From Bog-756 sp963699055 (lineage in GTDB: Bacteria; Actinomycetota; Acidimicrobiia; Acidimicrobiales; RAAP-2): a stretch of 64,000 nt of DNA. The stretch is taken from assembly GCA_963699055.1 (NCBI GenBank), contig CAVOTA010000002.1, positions 1,116,001 to 1,180,000 on the forward strand, read 5' to 3'. Within the stretch, counting starts at the first letter, position 1. Every line of letters begins with the position of its first letter. Shown here in pieces: positions 25,749 to 35,034 of this stretch. The notes beneath the pieces are model-generated. The model did no database searches. It was not told the DNA's origin and saw only the letters and a program-made list of their open reading frames with translations. A program made the position numbers and the translations under genes.

Positions 25749-25761
25749 ATAGTCTAACTAT
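25749..25761. promoter_or_regulatory. MarR operator overlapping a leaderless promoter
   Basis: ATAGT-CTA-ACTAT is a perfect inverted repeat that ends at the base before the GTG start of the MarR gene. The probable -10 hexamer TAGTCT (25750-25755) lies inside it. A bound repressor would cover both the -10 region and the transcription start, a compact autorepression design for the MarR-exporter operon. Confidence 0.65.
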
Positions 25762-26232
25762 GTGACTCCCGAATCGACAATCGTCGACCCTGCATCGTCC
25801 GCCGACCGGACGACCATCGGTCGGACGGCGGCGTGGCTGGCCAAGCAGGTGGACATCGGCCTCGGCTCCGTCGACCTCTCGCTCCCGCAGTACCGGATCC
25901 TGGGGCTCCTCGACGAGCACTCCGCCGTCTCGTCGGTGCTGGCCGAGCGGCTGGCCGTGCGTCCGCCGACGATCACCGCCGTCGTGGACGGCCTGGTGAC
26001 CCGCGGGCTCGTCGAACGCCGACCGGTGGAAGGTGACCGCCGCCGGGTCGGCCACGTGCTGACCCCCGAGGGCCTCGCCCTCCTCCACCAGGCCGACGCC
26101 GCCATCGAGGACCGGCTGCACGTGGTCACCGACGCCATGGACGACCCGGCCGCGGCCGAGGAGGCGTTCAGCGGCCTGGCCCGGTGGCGCCGCGCCCTGG
26201 TCGCCTACAGCGCGGCCCGGTGGGGACGATGA
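25762..26232 (+). CDS. MarR-family transcriptional regulator
   Basis: A 156-residue MarR repressor with a winged helix: SLPQYRILGLLDEHSAVSSV, LAERLAVRPPTITAVVDGLV (recognition helix), RGLVERRPVEGDRRRVGHVL and TPEGLALLHQ, flanked by dimerisation helices. It starts with GTG directly after the palindrome and has no ribosome site. Its stop overlaps the start of the first ABC subunit (ATGA), so regulator and exporter are translated together. This is the standard layout of a drug- or metabolite-responsive exporter whose ligand releases the repressor. The ligand is not known. Confidence 0.87.
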   Translation: MTPESTIVDPASSADRTTIGRTAAWLAKQVDIGLGSVDLSLPQYRILGLLDEHSAVSSVLAERLAVRPPTITAVVDGLVTRGLVERRPVEGDRRRVGHVLTPEGLALLHQADAAIEDRLHVVTDAMDDPAAAEEAFSGLARWRRALVAYSAARWGR

Positions 26233-28178
26233 AGGTCCCTACCCTCCGCCCCCGACCGAAGGGACCCGCCGAGACGGGTACCGACTTCGTCCCCATCGAC
26301 GAGCTGGCCCGCAACGAGGCCCCGCCGGCCGGCATCGACCCGGACAGGTCACTGTCGTGGCTGCGGCGCGCCCTGCCGATCATGAAGGCCCACAAGGGCA
26401 TCTTCATCACCTCGTTGACACTGTCGTTCCTCGGCCTGCTGCTGCAGGTCGCCATCCCGCTCCTGTTGAACAAGGCCATCACCAACTCCATCCAGAAGCA
26501 CCTGGTGCCGCTCAGCCACTACGTCTGGTGGATCGTCGGCCTCGGGCTGCTCAGCGGCGTGTTCGGCTACATCGCCCGGCTCTACCTGTTCGAGACGGCC
26601 TACGACATCGAGTACGACCTCCGCAACATCATCTACGAGCACCTCACCAAGATGTCGTTCGGCTTCTACGACCGGGTCCAGTCGGGCCAACTCATCTCCC
26701 GGGCCAACTCCGACATCCGGTCGGTGCAGATGTACATGACCTTCGCACCGCTGATCCTCGTCCAGTGCTCGATGGCCGTCATCGCGTTCTGCGTGATGCT
26801 GACCATCTCCGTCCCGCTCGCCCTCGTCGCCATGGCCACCATGCCGTTCGTCTACTGGACCGGTGTGCGCATGCGGAAGTCGATGTTCCCGGTGTCGTGG
26901 ATCATCCAGGCCCGGCTGGCCGACGTGGCCACCATCGTCGACGAGAACGTGAACGGCGTCCGGGTGGTCAAGTCCTTCGCCGCCGAGCAGCAGCAGCTGC
27001 GGGCGCTGTCGGGAGCGGCCGACAAGCTCCAGTGGGGCTACATCAAGGATGCCGACCTCCGGGCCCGGTTCACCCCGACCGTCCAGAACCTGCCGCAGGT
27101 CGGTCTGGCCCTGGTCCTGCTGTTCGGCGGGTACATGGTCATCCACGGCAGTCTCAACGTCGGTGCCATCTTGACCTTCAACCTCTACCTGCTCATGCTC
27201 CAGGCCCCGTTCATGATGCTCGGGATGCTCATCATGATGGGCCAGCGTGCCGCCGCGTCGGCAGAGCGCATCTACGAGATCCTGGACGAGCAGCCCACCG
27301 TGACCGATGCGCCGGACGCGATCGACCTGGTCGACTGCACGGGCGACGTGCGGTTCCGTCACGTCGACTTCGCCTACACCGAGGACGCCGAGCAGTTGGT
27401 CCTCGCCGACTTCGACCTGCACGTCCCCCCGGGCCAGACGGTGGCCATCGTGGGACGCACGGGTGCAGGGAAGTCGACCGTGGCGCGCCTCCTCACCCGC
27501 TTCTACGACGTGCGGCACGGCTCCGTCGAGGTCGACGGCCACGACGTCCGGGACCTCACCCTGGCCAGTCTGCGGGCCAACGTCGGGGTCGTCCTCGACG
27601 AGCCCTTCCTGTTCAGCGTCTCCGTCCGGGACAACATCGCCTACGGCCGGCCCTCGGCCACCCTCGACGAGGTCGAGGCGGCGGCCCGGGCGGCCGGGGC
27701 CCACGAATTCATCAGCCACCTGGCCGACGGCTACGACACCGTCGTGGGCGAGCGTGGCTACACCCTGTCGGGCGGGCAGCGCCAACGAATCGCCATCGCC
27801 CGCACCCTGTTGGTGAATCCGCCGATCATGGTGCTCGACGACGCCACCAGCGCCATCGACGTCCAGGTCGAGCAGACCATCCACGCCGGCTTGCGGGTGC
27901 AGATGGAGGGCCGGACCACGATCATCATCGCCCACCGGCTCTCGACCATCTCGCTGGCCGACCGGGTGGTGCTGCTGGACAGCCACCGGGTGGTGGCCGA
28001 CGGCACCCACGCCGAACTGCTGGCGACCACTCCCCTGTACGCCGAGGTGCTGGCCCAGGCGGCCGAATTCGAGGCCGAGGAGGCCCGCGAGGATGGTGAC
28101 GGGGCCGTCGGCGGCTCCGACGGGCACGGCGAACTCGGCGCCATGCTCGAAGCCGTGCGCGGCGGAGGTGCCCGATGA
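26229..28178 (+). CDS. ABC exporter half-transporter, subunit with degenerate site
   Basis: A 649-residue fused ABC exporter: a soluble N-terminal stretch, a six-helix transmembrane domain (about 50-345), then an ATPase domain. Walker A is GRTGAGKST near residue 409, the signature LSGGQRQR near 513, and Walker B IMVLDDATSAID near 537. The catalytic glutamate after Walker B is aspartate (DD), the usual mark of the degenerate nucleotide site in heterodimeric exporters such as TM287/288 and BmrCD. Its LSGGQ is intact and would complete the partner's active site. It overlaps the MarR gene before it and the second subunit after it by ATGA. It probably exports a hydrophobic drug or lipid-like compound. 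Confidence 0.9.
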   Translation: MKVPTLRPRPKGPAETGTDFVPIDELARNEAPPAGIDPDRSLSWLRRALPIMKAHKGIFITSLTLSFLGLLLQVAIPLLLNKAITNSIQKHLVPLSHYVWWIVGLGLLSGVFGYIARLYLFETAYDIEYDLRNIIYEHLTKMSFGFYDRVQSGQLISRANSDIRSVQMYMTFAPLILVQCSMAVIAFCVMLTISVPLALVAMATMPFVYWTGVRMRKSMFPVSWIIQARLADVATIVDENVNGVRVVKSFAAEQQQLRALSGAADKLQWGYIKDADLRARFTPTVQNLPQVGLALVLLFGGYMVIHGSLNVGAILTFNLYLLMLQAPFMMLGMLIMMGQRAAASAERIYEILDEQPTVTDAPDAIDLVDCTGDVRFRHVDFAYTEDAEQLVLADFDLHVPPGQTVAIVGRTGAGKSTVARLLTRFYDVRHGSVEVDGHDVRDLTLASLRANVGVVLDEPFLFSVSVRDNIAYGRPSATLDEVEAAARAAGAHEFISHLADGYDTVVGERGYTLSGGQRQRIAIARTLLVNPPIMVLDDATSAIDVQVEQTIHAGLRVQMEGRTTIIIAHRLSTISLADRVVLLDSHRVVADGTHAELLATTPLYAEVLAQAAEFEAEEAREDGDGAVGGSDGHGELGAMLEAVRGGGAR

Positions 28179-30166
28179 CGTGGGGTGGTGGGTTCGGTGG
28201 CGGCGGCGGAGGTGGGTTCGGTGGCGGCCAGGGCGCGGTGGGGGCATCGGCCGCCGCCGGCCTTCCCTTCGCCGGCATCCCGGCGGAGCTGCAGGAAGGC
28301 GTGGACCGGCTGGTGGCGTCCGAGCCCGAGTACGAGGTGCCCACGATCACCTTCGAGCAGAACGCCGACGAGGGCGAGTTGAAGCGGCTCACCCTGTGGA
28401 ACCTCCTCACCAAGTACCCGGGCATGCTCGTCCTGGCCGGGTTCCTGGTCGTGGTGATCTCCGTCGCCGGCCAGGTCGGACCCAAGCTCGTCGAGTACGC
28501 CGTCAACTACGGGATGGGGGGGATCCCGGGGGCGGGGCACATCGACTTTACCGTCGTCGTGGCCATGGCGGCGGCCTACCTGGCGTTCATCGCCGTCACC
28601 GCGCTCGCCCAGCGCTTCCAGGTCCAGGTGACCGGGCGCCTGGCCGCGTGGGTCATGAACGACCTGCGGGTCAAGGTCTTCGCCCACCTCCAGCGCCTCT
28701 CCCTCGGCTTCTTCACCGACGAGAAGGCCGGCGTGGTCATGAGCCGCATGACCAGCGACATCGAGAACCTCCAGCAGCTGCTCCAGGACGGCCTGTCCCA
28801 GCTGGCCATCCAGGCGCTGACCATGGTCGTCATCACGATCATCCTGTTCACCACCAACGTCCAGCTGGCCCTCATCACCGTGGTCCTCATCGTGCCGGCG
28901 CTGGTGGCGGCGTCGATCTGGTTCAAACGGGCGTCCGAGCGGGGCTACGACAAGGTGCGCGACGGCATCGCCAACGTGCTCGCCGACCTGTCCGAGAGCC
29001 TCCACGGGGTCCGGATCGTGACGGCCCACAACCGGCAGCGCCACAACGTCATCCACCACCGCAACGTGGTGGGCGACTACCGGGACGCCAACAATTACAC
29101 GGCCCACGTCAACGCCCTCTACGGCCCCGGCACCCAGATGCTCGGCTTCCTCGGGCAGGCGGTCATGCTGGCCATCGGCGGCACCATGGTCGCGCACCAC
29201 ACGCTGACCGTCGGCGCCCTCATCGCCTTCTTCCTCTACCTGAACCGCTTCTTCCAGCCGATCCAGCTGCTGGTCCAGCAGTACAACACGTACCAGCAGG
29301 GCCAGGCCTCGGTGGTGAAGCTCCGCGACCTGTGCGACACCGAGCCCGAGGTGTCCGAGGCTCCCGACGCCATCGACCTGCCGCCGATCGAGGGCGCCAT
29401 CGCCTTCGACCACGTCTCGTTCGCCTACCTCCCGGACCGCCCCGTCCTGGAGGACGTCGACCTGGCGGTGTCGCCCGGGGAGACGGTCGCCTTCGTCGGC
29501 CCCACCGGGGCCGGCAAGTCCACCATGGCCAAACTGGTGACCCGCTTCTACGACCCGACCGAGGGTCGGGTGACCATCGACGGCCATGACCTGCGCGACG
29601 TCACCATGCACTCGCTGCGCAGCCAGCTCGGGGTGGTTCCCCAGGAGCCGTTCCTGTTCGCGGGCACCATCGGCGACAACATCGCCTTCGCACGACCCGA
29701 CGCCACCGACGAGGAGATCCACGAGGCGGTCGACCGGGTGGGCCTGACCGACGTCATCGAGCGCATGCCCTACGGTCTCGACACCGTCGTGCACGAACGG
29801 GGCCAGACCCTGTCCTCGGGCGAGCGCCAGCTCATCGCCCTGGCCCGGGCCTTCCTCGCCCACCCCCGGGTGCTGGTCCTCGACGAGGCCACCTCCAACC
29901 TCGACCTCCAGTCGGAGACCAAGATCGAGGCCGCCCTCGACGTCCTGCTCGAGAACCGCACCGCCATCCTCATCGCCCACCGGCTGTCCACCGCCATGCG
30001 GGCGGACCGCATCGCCGTGGTCGACGGGGGGCGGATCATCGAGGTCGGCTCCCACGCCGAGCTGGTGGCCCGCGGTGGTCGCTATGCCGAGATGTACGGG
30101 ACCTGGGTCAGCCAGTCCGAGGCCGACGGGCACGTCGGGGCCGGGAGCGGTCCGTCACCGACGTGA
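28175..30166 (+). CDS. ABC exporter half-transporter, catalytic partner subunit
   Basis: A 663-residue partner of the preceding protein. It begins with an unusual glycine-rich segment (TWGGGFGGGGGGGFGGGQG), then a six-helix membrane domain and an ATPase domain. Walker A is GPTGAGKST near residue 442 and Walker B VLVLDEATSNLD near 570 with the catalytic glutamate, but the signature is LSSGERQL, a degenerate form of LSGGQ. In a heterodimer this gives one good ATP site (this Walker A/B plus the other LSGGQ) and one weak site. The start overlaps the previous stop by four bases. The Gly-rich start has no known role and may be disordered. Confidence 0.9.
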   Translation: MTWGGGFGGGGGGGFGGGQGAVGASAAAGLPFAGIPAELQEGVDRLVASEPEYEVPTITFEQNADEGELKRLTLWNLLTKYPGMLVLAGFLVVVISVAGQVGPKLVEYAVNYGMGGIPGAGHIDFTVVVAMAAAYLAFIAVTALAQRFQVQVTGRLAAWVMNDLRVKVFAHLQRLSLGFFTDEKAGVVMSRMTSDIENLQQLLQDGLSQLAIQALTMVVITIILFTTNVQLALITVVLIVPALVAASIWFKRASERGYDKVRDGIANVLADLSESLHGVRIVTAHNRQRHNVIHHRNVVGDYRDANNYTAHVNALYGPGTQMLGFLGQAVMLAIGGTMVAHHTLTVGALIAFFLYLNRFFQPIQLLVQQYNTYQQGQASVVKLRDLCDTEPEVSEAPDAIDLPPIEGAIAFDHVSFAYLPDRPVLEDVDLAVSPGETVAFVGPTGAGKSTMAKLVTRFYDPTEGRVTIDGHDLRDVTMHSLRSQLGVVPQEPFLFAGTIGDNIAFARPDATDEEIHEAVDRVGLTDVIERMPYGLDTVVHERGQTLSSGERQLIALARAFLAHPRVLVLDEATSNLDLQSETKIEAALDVLLENRTAILIAHRLSTAMRADRIAVVDGGRIIEVGSHAELVARGGRYAEMYGTWVSQSEADGHVGAGSGPSPT

Positions 30167-30195
30167 ACTCCCCCGTGATCGCCGGTGACCGGACG

Positions 30196-30654
30196 TCAGA
30201 ACGTCCAGGCCGTACCCGGTAGCAGCGTCGCCTTCCCCTTGGCGTTGGCCGTGACGCAGATCAGTGCGGCGATCTTGCCGGTGACGGCCGAGGCCGCACC
30301 CGTGCTCGCCGTGACCTTCCCGGTCCAACGGTACTCGTAGGAACCCTTCGCACAGGCATCCGCGGTCAGGCGCACGTGGCTGAAACTGAAGGTCGTCGTC
30401 CCGTGGTTCTTCCACGTGACCAGGTCGGTGCTCGCGCTCACCCCGGCGATCGTCCCGCCCCCACCCGTCGTGGCCAGGGTGCACTCGCCGAGCGTCGCGG
30501 TGGGCGAGGCGGCCAGGCCCACGAGGGTCTTGCACGTCGCCCGGGGCGCCGGCGTGGTGGCGCCGGCGGGGGACGCCGGGAGCACACCCGTGGCGAGCGT
30601 GGCCGTGGCGGCGACGGCAGCCGTCGAGAGCAGGCGGAGCGTGAGCGATCGCAT
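30196..30654 (-). CDS. small secreted protein of unknown function
   Basis: A 152-residue exported protein. The signal peptide is MRSLTLRLLSTAAVAATATL with a likely cleavage site after SPAGA. The mature part is about 115 residues, beta-rich, with four cysteines (CKTL, GECTL, DACAKG, ALICVT) that could form two disulfides. I do not recognise the family; size, cysteine spacing and Thr/Gly-rich strands loosely resemble the secreted protein at 55.6 kb. The start is supported by GGGGA upstream. It ends only 30 bp from the end of the ABC exporter operon, in convergent orientation. Confidence 0.65.
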   Translation of the reverse strand: MRSLTLRLLSTAAVAATATLATGVLPASPAGATTPAPRATCKTLVGLAASPTATLGECTLATTGGGGTIAGVSASTDLVTWKNHGTTTFSFSHVRLTADACAKGSYEYRWTGKVTASTGAASAVTGKIAALICVTANAKGKATLLPGTAWTF

Positions 30655-30784
30655 CGGTGTTCCCCTTGTCCGACCCGATGGACGTGCCTCGTCCGAGGGC
30701 GGGTCCGTCCCCGCCGACCGTTGTAGCACGGCGGGCGACGGGCCGCACCGGGGCGGTGCCGACAGCCCCGTACGCGGTGCTGGA

Positions 30785-31303
30785 TCACGGATCCCGGGGC
30801 ACGGGGACGAACCCGGCGACGCGTTCGAGCGCGCCGTCGACGTACGCGACGTGGGACGGCCGGCCACGTCGGCTGACGAGCACGAACGCCGCCCCGTAGA
30901 GCACCTCCACGACGACTGCGCTCACCAGGGTCGCCACACCCAGGGTGAGCCCGTGGCCGAACACCACGAGGACGAGCAGGAAGAGCCCGACGACGATCAT
31001 CTTCGTCCGGGCGACGCCGAGGGATCCACGCAGGAGCGTGCCGCCGTCCTGGTCCGGCGTCAGCTCCGCCACCAGCCGGAACGAGAACGGGCTCGCCCAC
31101 ACGGAGGGTCGCCGAAGCCTCACGCCCCGGGACGTCACCCGACCGTCGAACGTCACCTCACCACCGGTGCCCGACACCAGCGTCGCCGACACGGGGCCCA
31201 GGGTGTGCTGCTGCAGCCGACGGACGCAGACCTCGGTGGCCAACGGCGACCGCCACACCGACCCGGGAGGAACCAGCTCCTCGTAGAGGTCCCTCGGTGT
31301 CAC
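30785..31303 (-). CDS. membrane protein of unknown function
   Basis: About 172 residues. The N-terminal two thirds look like a soluble beta-sandwich (SVWRSPLATEVCVRRL, TGGEVTFDGRVTSRGVRLRR, SFRLVAELTPDQDGGTLLRG), and the C-terminal part has two transmembrane segments (MIVVGLFLLVLVVFGHG and TLVSAVVVEVLYGAAFVLVS). I know no function for it. The start is a GTG at 31303, after a GGGGAG site and just beyond the stop of the FAD oxidoreductase gene; longer in-frame starts would overlap that gene. It may be the second gene of that unit. Confidence 0.6.
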   Translation of the reverse strand: MTPRDLYEELVPPGSVWRSPLATEVCVRRLQQHTLGPVSATLVSGTGGEVTFDGRVTSRGVRLRRPSVWASPFSFRLVAELTPDQDGGTLLRGSLGVARTKMIVVGLFLLVLVVFGHGLTLGVATLVSAVVVEVLYGAAFVLVSRRGRPSHVAYVDGALERVAGFVPVPRDP

Positions 31304-31328
31304 TCCCCTGCGCCTCCGCCGGACCGGC

Positions 31329-32891
31329 TCACCCCCGGTCGTCGAGGACGGCGTGGCCGCAGTTGTAGCCGGGGATGAACGTGACCCCGGGGCCACCGTG
31401 GCAGCCGGCGCCGCACAGGTACAGGCCGTCGACGGGGATCGGGTCGTCCGGCCAGCCCCGCGGTCCCGGGCGGAACGGGCCCATGAACTCCGGCTGCAGG
31501 AGACCGTGGGTGAAGTCGCCGCCCGTGCACGCGAACATCCGCTCGTAGGTGTAGGCGGGATAGTTGAACTGGCGCTCGATCAGGTCGGGGAAGTTCGGCG
31601 CGTGCTCGGTGATCCGGGCCACGATGCGGTCGGCCATCTGGTCGCGCAGGGCGGCGGCTTCGTCGTGATCGGCCCCGATCGGGGCGTAGAAGGCGAAGCT
31701 GCTGGCCACGTGCTTGCCCGGCGGGGCCAGCCCGGGGTCCCGCAGTGTGGGGATCGACAGGTTGACCGACGGCGCGTCGGGCACCACGCCCCGGGTGCAG
31801 CCGAGGAAGTCGGCCTGCATCTGCTCGGGCGTGCCGAAGAACGTGACGTTCTGGCGGGCGTCCCCTTCGTTCAGCACCTCGTAGCGGCCGGTGTACTCCG
31901 GCAGGCCCGACAGGGCGAAGTGCATCTGGAAGTAGAGGGCCCGGTGGTCGATGGCGTCGACCCGGCGGGTGAAGTCGTCGGGCAGCCCGTCGCGTCCGAC
32001 CAGGTGGTCGAAGGTGGCGGTCGGGTCCAGGTTCGACACCACCACGGGTGCGGTGATGCGTTCGCCGTCCCCGAGCACCACGCCGGTGGCACGTCCGGAC
32101 TCGACGGTGATCCCCGCCACCTTGACGTGCCGGCGCAGTTCGCCCCCGGCCGCCTCGAATTGGGCGAGGACGTGGTCGGAGATGGTGCCGATGCCGCCCT
32201 GCACCTTGGACATCGTCACGTCGCCCGGCGACGCCATGGCGAACGCCAGGCACAGCGCACTGCCGGCGTCGAACGGGCCGCGGTAGGTCGAGTTGACGGC
32301 CAGGAAGGCGAGCATGCCCCGGACCTGGGCGTGGGCCACCCGGTCGGGCAGGTGCCGGTCGACGACGTCCATGACGCTGCCGAACAGCGCCGTCCGGATG
32401 CCCTCGCGCTCGGCCTCGCTGGTGGCACCGGCGAACATCTCGTCGAGCGACTTCGGCGGCGTGCGGACGTCGAAGCGGCCGATGGCCCGGGCCGGGGCCT
32501 CGGCCCAGGCGGCGATCTCCCCCATGCCGAGCACGGCGTCCAGGCCGAGCCGCTCGTTCAGGTGCTCGAAGAGCCGGTCGGGGTTGCTGTAGAGCAGGAG
32601 CGGCTCCTCGCCCGCCGGGCCGATGCTGACCGACTGCACCTCGGGTTCGTAGATCGGACAGGCGCCCAGGTCGAGATCCTCGTAGATGGTCGTCGGGATG
32701 GGGAACTGCACCGAGCCGGCCAGCTCGAAGCGGTAGCCGCGGACCAGCTCGGTGGTCGTGGCCATCCCCCCGATGAAGTGGTTCTTCTCCAGGCACAGGA
32801 CGCGCATGCCGCCCCTGGCCATCACCAGCGCGGCGGTCAGGCCGTTGTGGCCCGCCCCCACCACGACGGCGTCATAGTCGGTCTGCGTCAC
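31329..32891 (-). CDS. phytoene desaturase-like FAD oxidoreductase (PYROXD2/CrtI type)
   Basis: A 520-residue flavoprotein. The N-terminal dinucleotide fold is YDAVVVGAGHNGLTAALVMA, then LEKNHFIGGMATTTELV. A C-terminal FAD-binding segment, GLYLCGAGCHGGPGVTFIPG, is characteristic of the CrtI/carotenoid isomerase and PYROXD2 group. There are no carotenoid biosynthesis genes nearby, so carotenoid desaturation is not assumed; many actinobacterial relatives have no known substrate. A second, more divergent member lies at 57.6 kb. It starts 48 bp downstream of the TIGR03086-type gene on the same strand, so the two may be co-transcribed. Confidence 0.82.
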   Translation of the reverse strand: MTQTDYDAVVVGAGHNGLTAALVMARGGMRVLCLEKNHFIGGMATTTELVRGYRFELAGSVQFPIPTTIYEDLDLGACPIYEPEVQSVSIGPAGEEPLLLYSNPDRLFEHLNERLGLDAVLGMGEIAAWAEAPARAIGRFDVRTPPKSLDEMFAGATSEAEREGIRTALFGSVMDVVDRHLPDRVAHAQVRGMLAFLAVNSTYRGPFDAGSALCLAFAMASPGDVTMSKVQGGIGTISDHVLAQFEAAGGELRRHVKVAGITVESGRATGVVLGDGERITAPVVVSNLDPTATFDHLVGRDGLPDDFTRRVDAIDHRALYFQMHFALSGLPEYTGRYEVLNEGDARQNVTFFGTPEQMQADFLGCTRGVVPDAPSVNLSIPTLRDPGLAPPGKHVASSFAFYAPIGADHDEAAALRDQMADRIVARITEHAPNFPDLIERQFNYPAYTYERMFACTGGDFTHGLLQPEFMGPFRPGPRGWPDDPIPVDGLYLCGAGCHGGPGVTFIPGYNCGHAVLDDRG

Positions 32892-32938
32892 TCGGTTCCC
32901 CCTGGTCAGTGGCCGTGTTGCGGTTCAGGTGCCGGTGC

Positions 32939-33508
32939 TCACGGCCGACGGCCGGTCAGGTCGAGCAGGCGCTGCTGCACGTCGGCGTCGTCCCCGACGT
33001 CGCCCGACGGCCCCTCGCCGAAGCGCCCGGTCTGGGCGATGAACGACGCCATCGGCAGCATGCTCTCGTACACGGTGGCGGCGAGCTCCGCGGGCAGGGT
33101 CGGGTCGGCCCCGATGGCGGTGGCGAGGTCCCAGGCGTGCAGGGTCAGGTCGCCGATGCGGAAACCCAGCAGCTGGGCGGCGGGGATGTCGCCGACGAAG
33201 TGGTGGACCACCGTCGTCCAGTCGGTGACCGCTTCGAGCCGGGTCATCTGCGCCGCCAGTGCCGCCCGGCACGCCGACACCGGGTCGTCACCACCGAATT
33301 CCCGGTCGGCGAAGGCGAGGACCTCCTCCTGGGTGGCCCCCTCGAGCAGGGCCACGGTCATCTCGCTCCCCACACCGACGTGCCCGATGAGCGCGCCCAC
33401 GTCCCACGCGGCGCACGGCGTCGACCGCTGCATCTGGTCGTCGCCCACCTGGGCGAGGACGTCGAGGAAGGTCGATGTGGCGAGCGAGCAGGCGACGAGG
33501 GGTTCCAT
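32939..33508 (-). CDS. TIGR03086-type DinB-like metal-binding protein
   Basis: A 189-residue four-helix bundle protein of the DinB / mycothiol maleylpyruvate isomerase N-terminal superfamily. It shows TPCAAWDVGALIGHV with the first metal-binding histidine, VHHFVGD, and DLTLHAWDLATAIG with another, matching TIGR03086 proteins. These actinobacterial proteins bind a divalent metal and may use mycothiol or another thiol; the reaction is generally unknown. The start at 33508 is set by TAGGTT (33516-33521, minus strand), 7 nt upstream with no ribosome site. Confidence 0.8.
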   Translation of the reverse strand: MEPLVACSLATSTFLDVLAQVGDDQMQRSTPCAAWDVGALIGHVGVGSEMTVALLEGATQEEVLAFADREFGGDDPVSACRAALAAQMTRLEAVTDWTTVVHHFVGDIPAAQLLGFRIGDLTLHAWDLATAIGADPTLPAELAATVYESMLPMASFIAQTGRFGEGPSGDVGDDADVQQRLLDLTGRRP

Positions 33509-33554
33509 GGGCCAGAACCTAACCGGCACCCGCGGCGCCTGCCTGCCGTCAGGC

Positions 33555-34934
33555 TCAGCCGACCGAGGGCACCGTGGACAGGCCCTCGGCGAACCGGGCG
33601 TCGGACACCTCTTCGTCCACCATGCGACCGCTCAGGTACGAGTCGTAGGCGGCCAGGTCGAAGTGCCCGTGGCCGCACAGCGCGGTCAGGATCACCTTCT
33701 CCTCGCCCGACTCCTTGCACGCCAGTGCCTCGCGGACGGCGGCGGCGATGGCGTGGGTGGGCTCCGGTGCGGGCAGGATCCCCTCGGTGCGGACGAACTG
33801 CATGGCCGCCCCGAAGCACTCCGTCTGCGGGATGGCGACGGCTTCCATCATGCCGAGCTCGTAGATGTGGGAGATGAGCGGCGCCATGCCGTGGTAGCGG
33901 AGGCCTCCGGCGTGGATGGGGTCCGGGATGAAGTCGTGGCCCAGCGTGTGCATCTTCATCAGCGGGGTCATGCCGGCGGTGTCACCGAAGTCGTAGGCGT
34001 AGATGCCACGGGTGAGCGACGGGCACGACGCCGGCTCGACGGCCCGGATCACCGGATCCATCCGGCCGGCCATCTTCTCCCGCAGGAACGGGAACGCCAG
34101 CCCGCCGAAGTTGGATCCACCACCGGTGCAGCCCACCAGCAGGTCGGGAGCCGTCTCGCCCGCCTTGGCCAGCTGCAGGAGGGCCTCCTCGCCGATGATC
34201 GTCTGGTGCATGAGCACGTGGTTGAGCACGCTGCCCAGCGCGTAGCGGGTCTCGGGGTCCGGGGCCGCCACCTCGACCGCCTCGCTGATGGCGATCCCGA
34301 GCGAGCCCGGGCTGTCCGGGTCGGCGGCGAGGATCGCCCGGCCGGCGGCGGTCAGGTCGCTGGGCGACCGGTGGACCGTGCCACCGAACGCCTCCATCAT
34401 CAGCCGCCGGTAGGGCTTCTGGTCGTAGCTGGCGCCCACCTGCCAGATCTCGCACTCGAGGCCGTAGAGGGCGCAGGCGAAGGCGAGCGCGGTACCCCAC
34501 TGGCCGGCGCCCGTCTCGGTGGTGAGTCGCTTCACCCCGGCCTTGGCGTTGTAGTACGCCTGCGGCACGGCGGTGTTGGGCTTGTGCGATCCGGCCGGCG
34601 AGACGCCCTCGTACTTGTAGTAGATCCGCGCCGGGGTGTCGAGGGCCTGCTCCAGCCGCCGGGCCCGGAACAGCGGGCTCGGACGCCACTGCCGGTAGAC
34701 GTCGAGGACGGCGCCGGGGATGTCGACGTAGCGGTCCTGACTGACCTCCTGGAGGATGAGGTCCATCGGGAACAGCGGTGCGAAGTCGTCGGGCCCGGCC
34801 GGCTCGAGGGTGCCCGGATGGAGGGCGGGCGGCGGTGGCTCCGGCAGGTCGGGCACGATGTTGTACCAGGCCGTGGGCATCTCGCTCTCCTCCAGCAGGT
34901 ACTTGTGCTGGTGGACGGTCTCGTCGATTGCCAT
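33555..34934 (-). CDS. TrpB2-type tryptophan synthase beta-like PLP enzyme
   Basis: A 459-residue PLP enzyme. The PLP lysine is at about residue 118 in PAGSHKPNTA, the phosphate cup is GCTGGGSNFGG, and RPSPLFRARRLE and TTETGAGQWGTALAFACALYG are typical. The extended N-terminus (AWYNIVPDLPEPPPPALHPG) and the insertion around the active-site lid mark the TrpB2 branch, which works without, or only weakly with, TrpA. No other trp gene is in the window, so it may serve indole salvage or use another substrate. A GAGGAGG site lies 9 nt before the ATG. Confidence 0.86.
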   Translation of the reverse strand: MAIDETVHQHKYLLEESEMPTAWYNIVPDLPEPPPPALHPGTLEPAGPDDFAPLFPMDLILQEVSQDRYVDIPGAVLDVYRQWRPSPLFRARRLEQALDTPARIYYKYEGVSPAGSHKPNTAVPQAYYNAKAGVKRLTTETGAGQWGTALAFACALYGLECEIWQVGASYDQKPYRRLMMEAFGGTVHRSPSDLTAAGRAILAADPDSPGSLGIAISEAVEVAAPDPETRYALGSVLNHVLMHQTIIGEEALLQLAKAGETAPDLLVGCTGGGSNFGGLAFPFLREKMAGRMDPVIRAVEPASCPSLTRGIYAYDFGDTAGMTPLMKMHTLGHDFIPDPIHAGGLRYHGMAPLISHIYELGMMEAVAIPQTECFGAAMQFVRTEGILPAPEPTHAIAAAVREALACKESGEEKVILTALCGHGHFDLAAYDSYLSGRMVDEEVSDARFAEGLSTVPSVG

Positions 34935-35034
34935 GCGGGTGGACCTCCTCGTGCGCCGTGGGCTCACAGTATCCGCGGATCCGGCCACGGCACCGGTCCC
35001 GCCGGCCGGCGACGCCCCCCGCCCGTCAGGGTGG

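Noticed and set aside
33555..34934. Tryptophan biosynthesis operon
   Set aside because: Only a TrpB2-type gene is present; no trpA, trpC, trpD or trpE neighbours, so it is annotated as a stand-alone enzyme.
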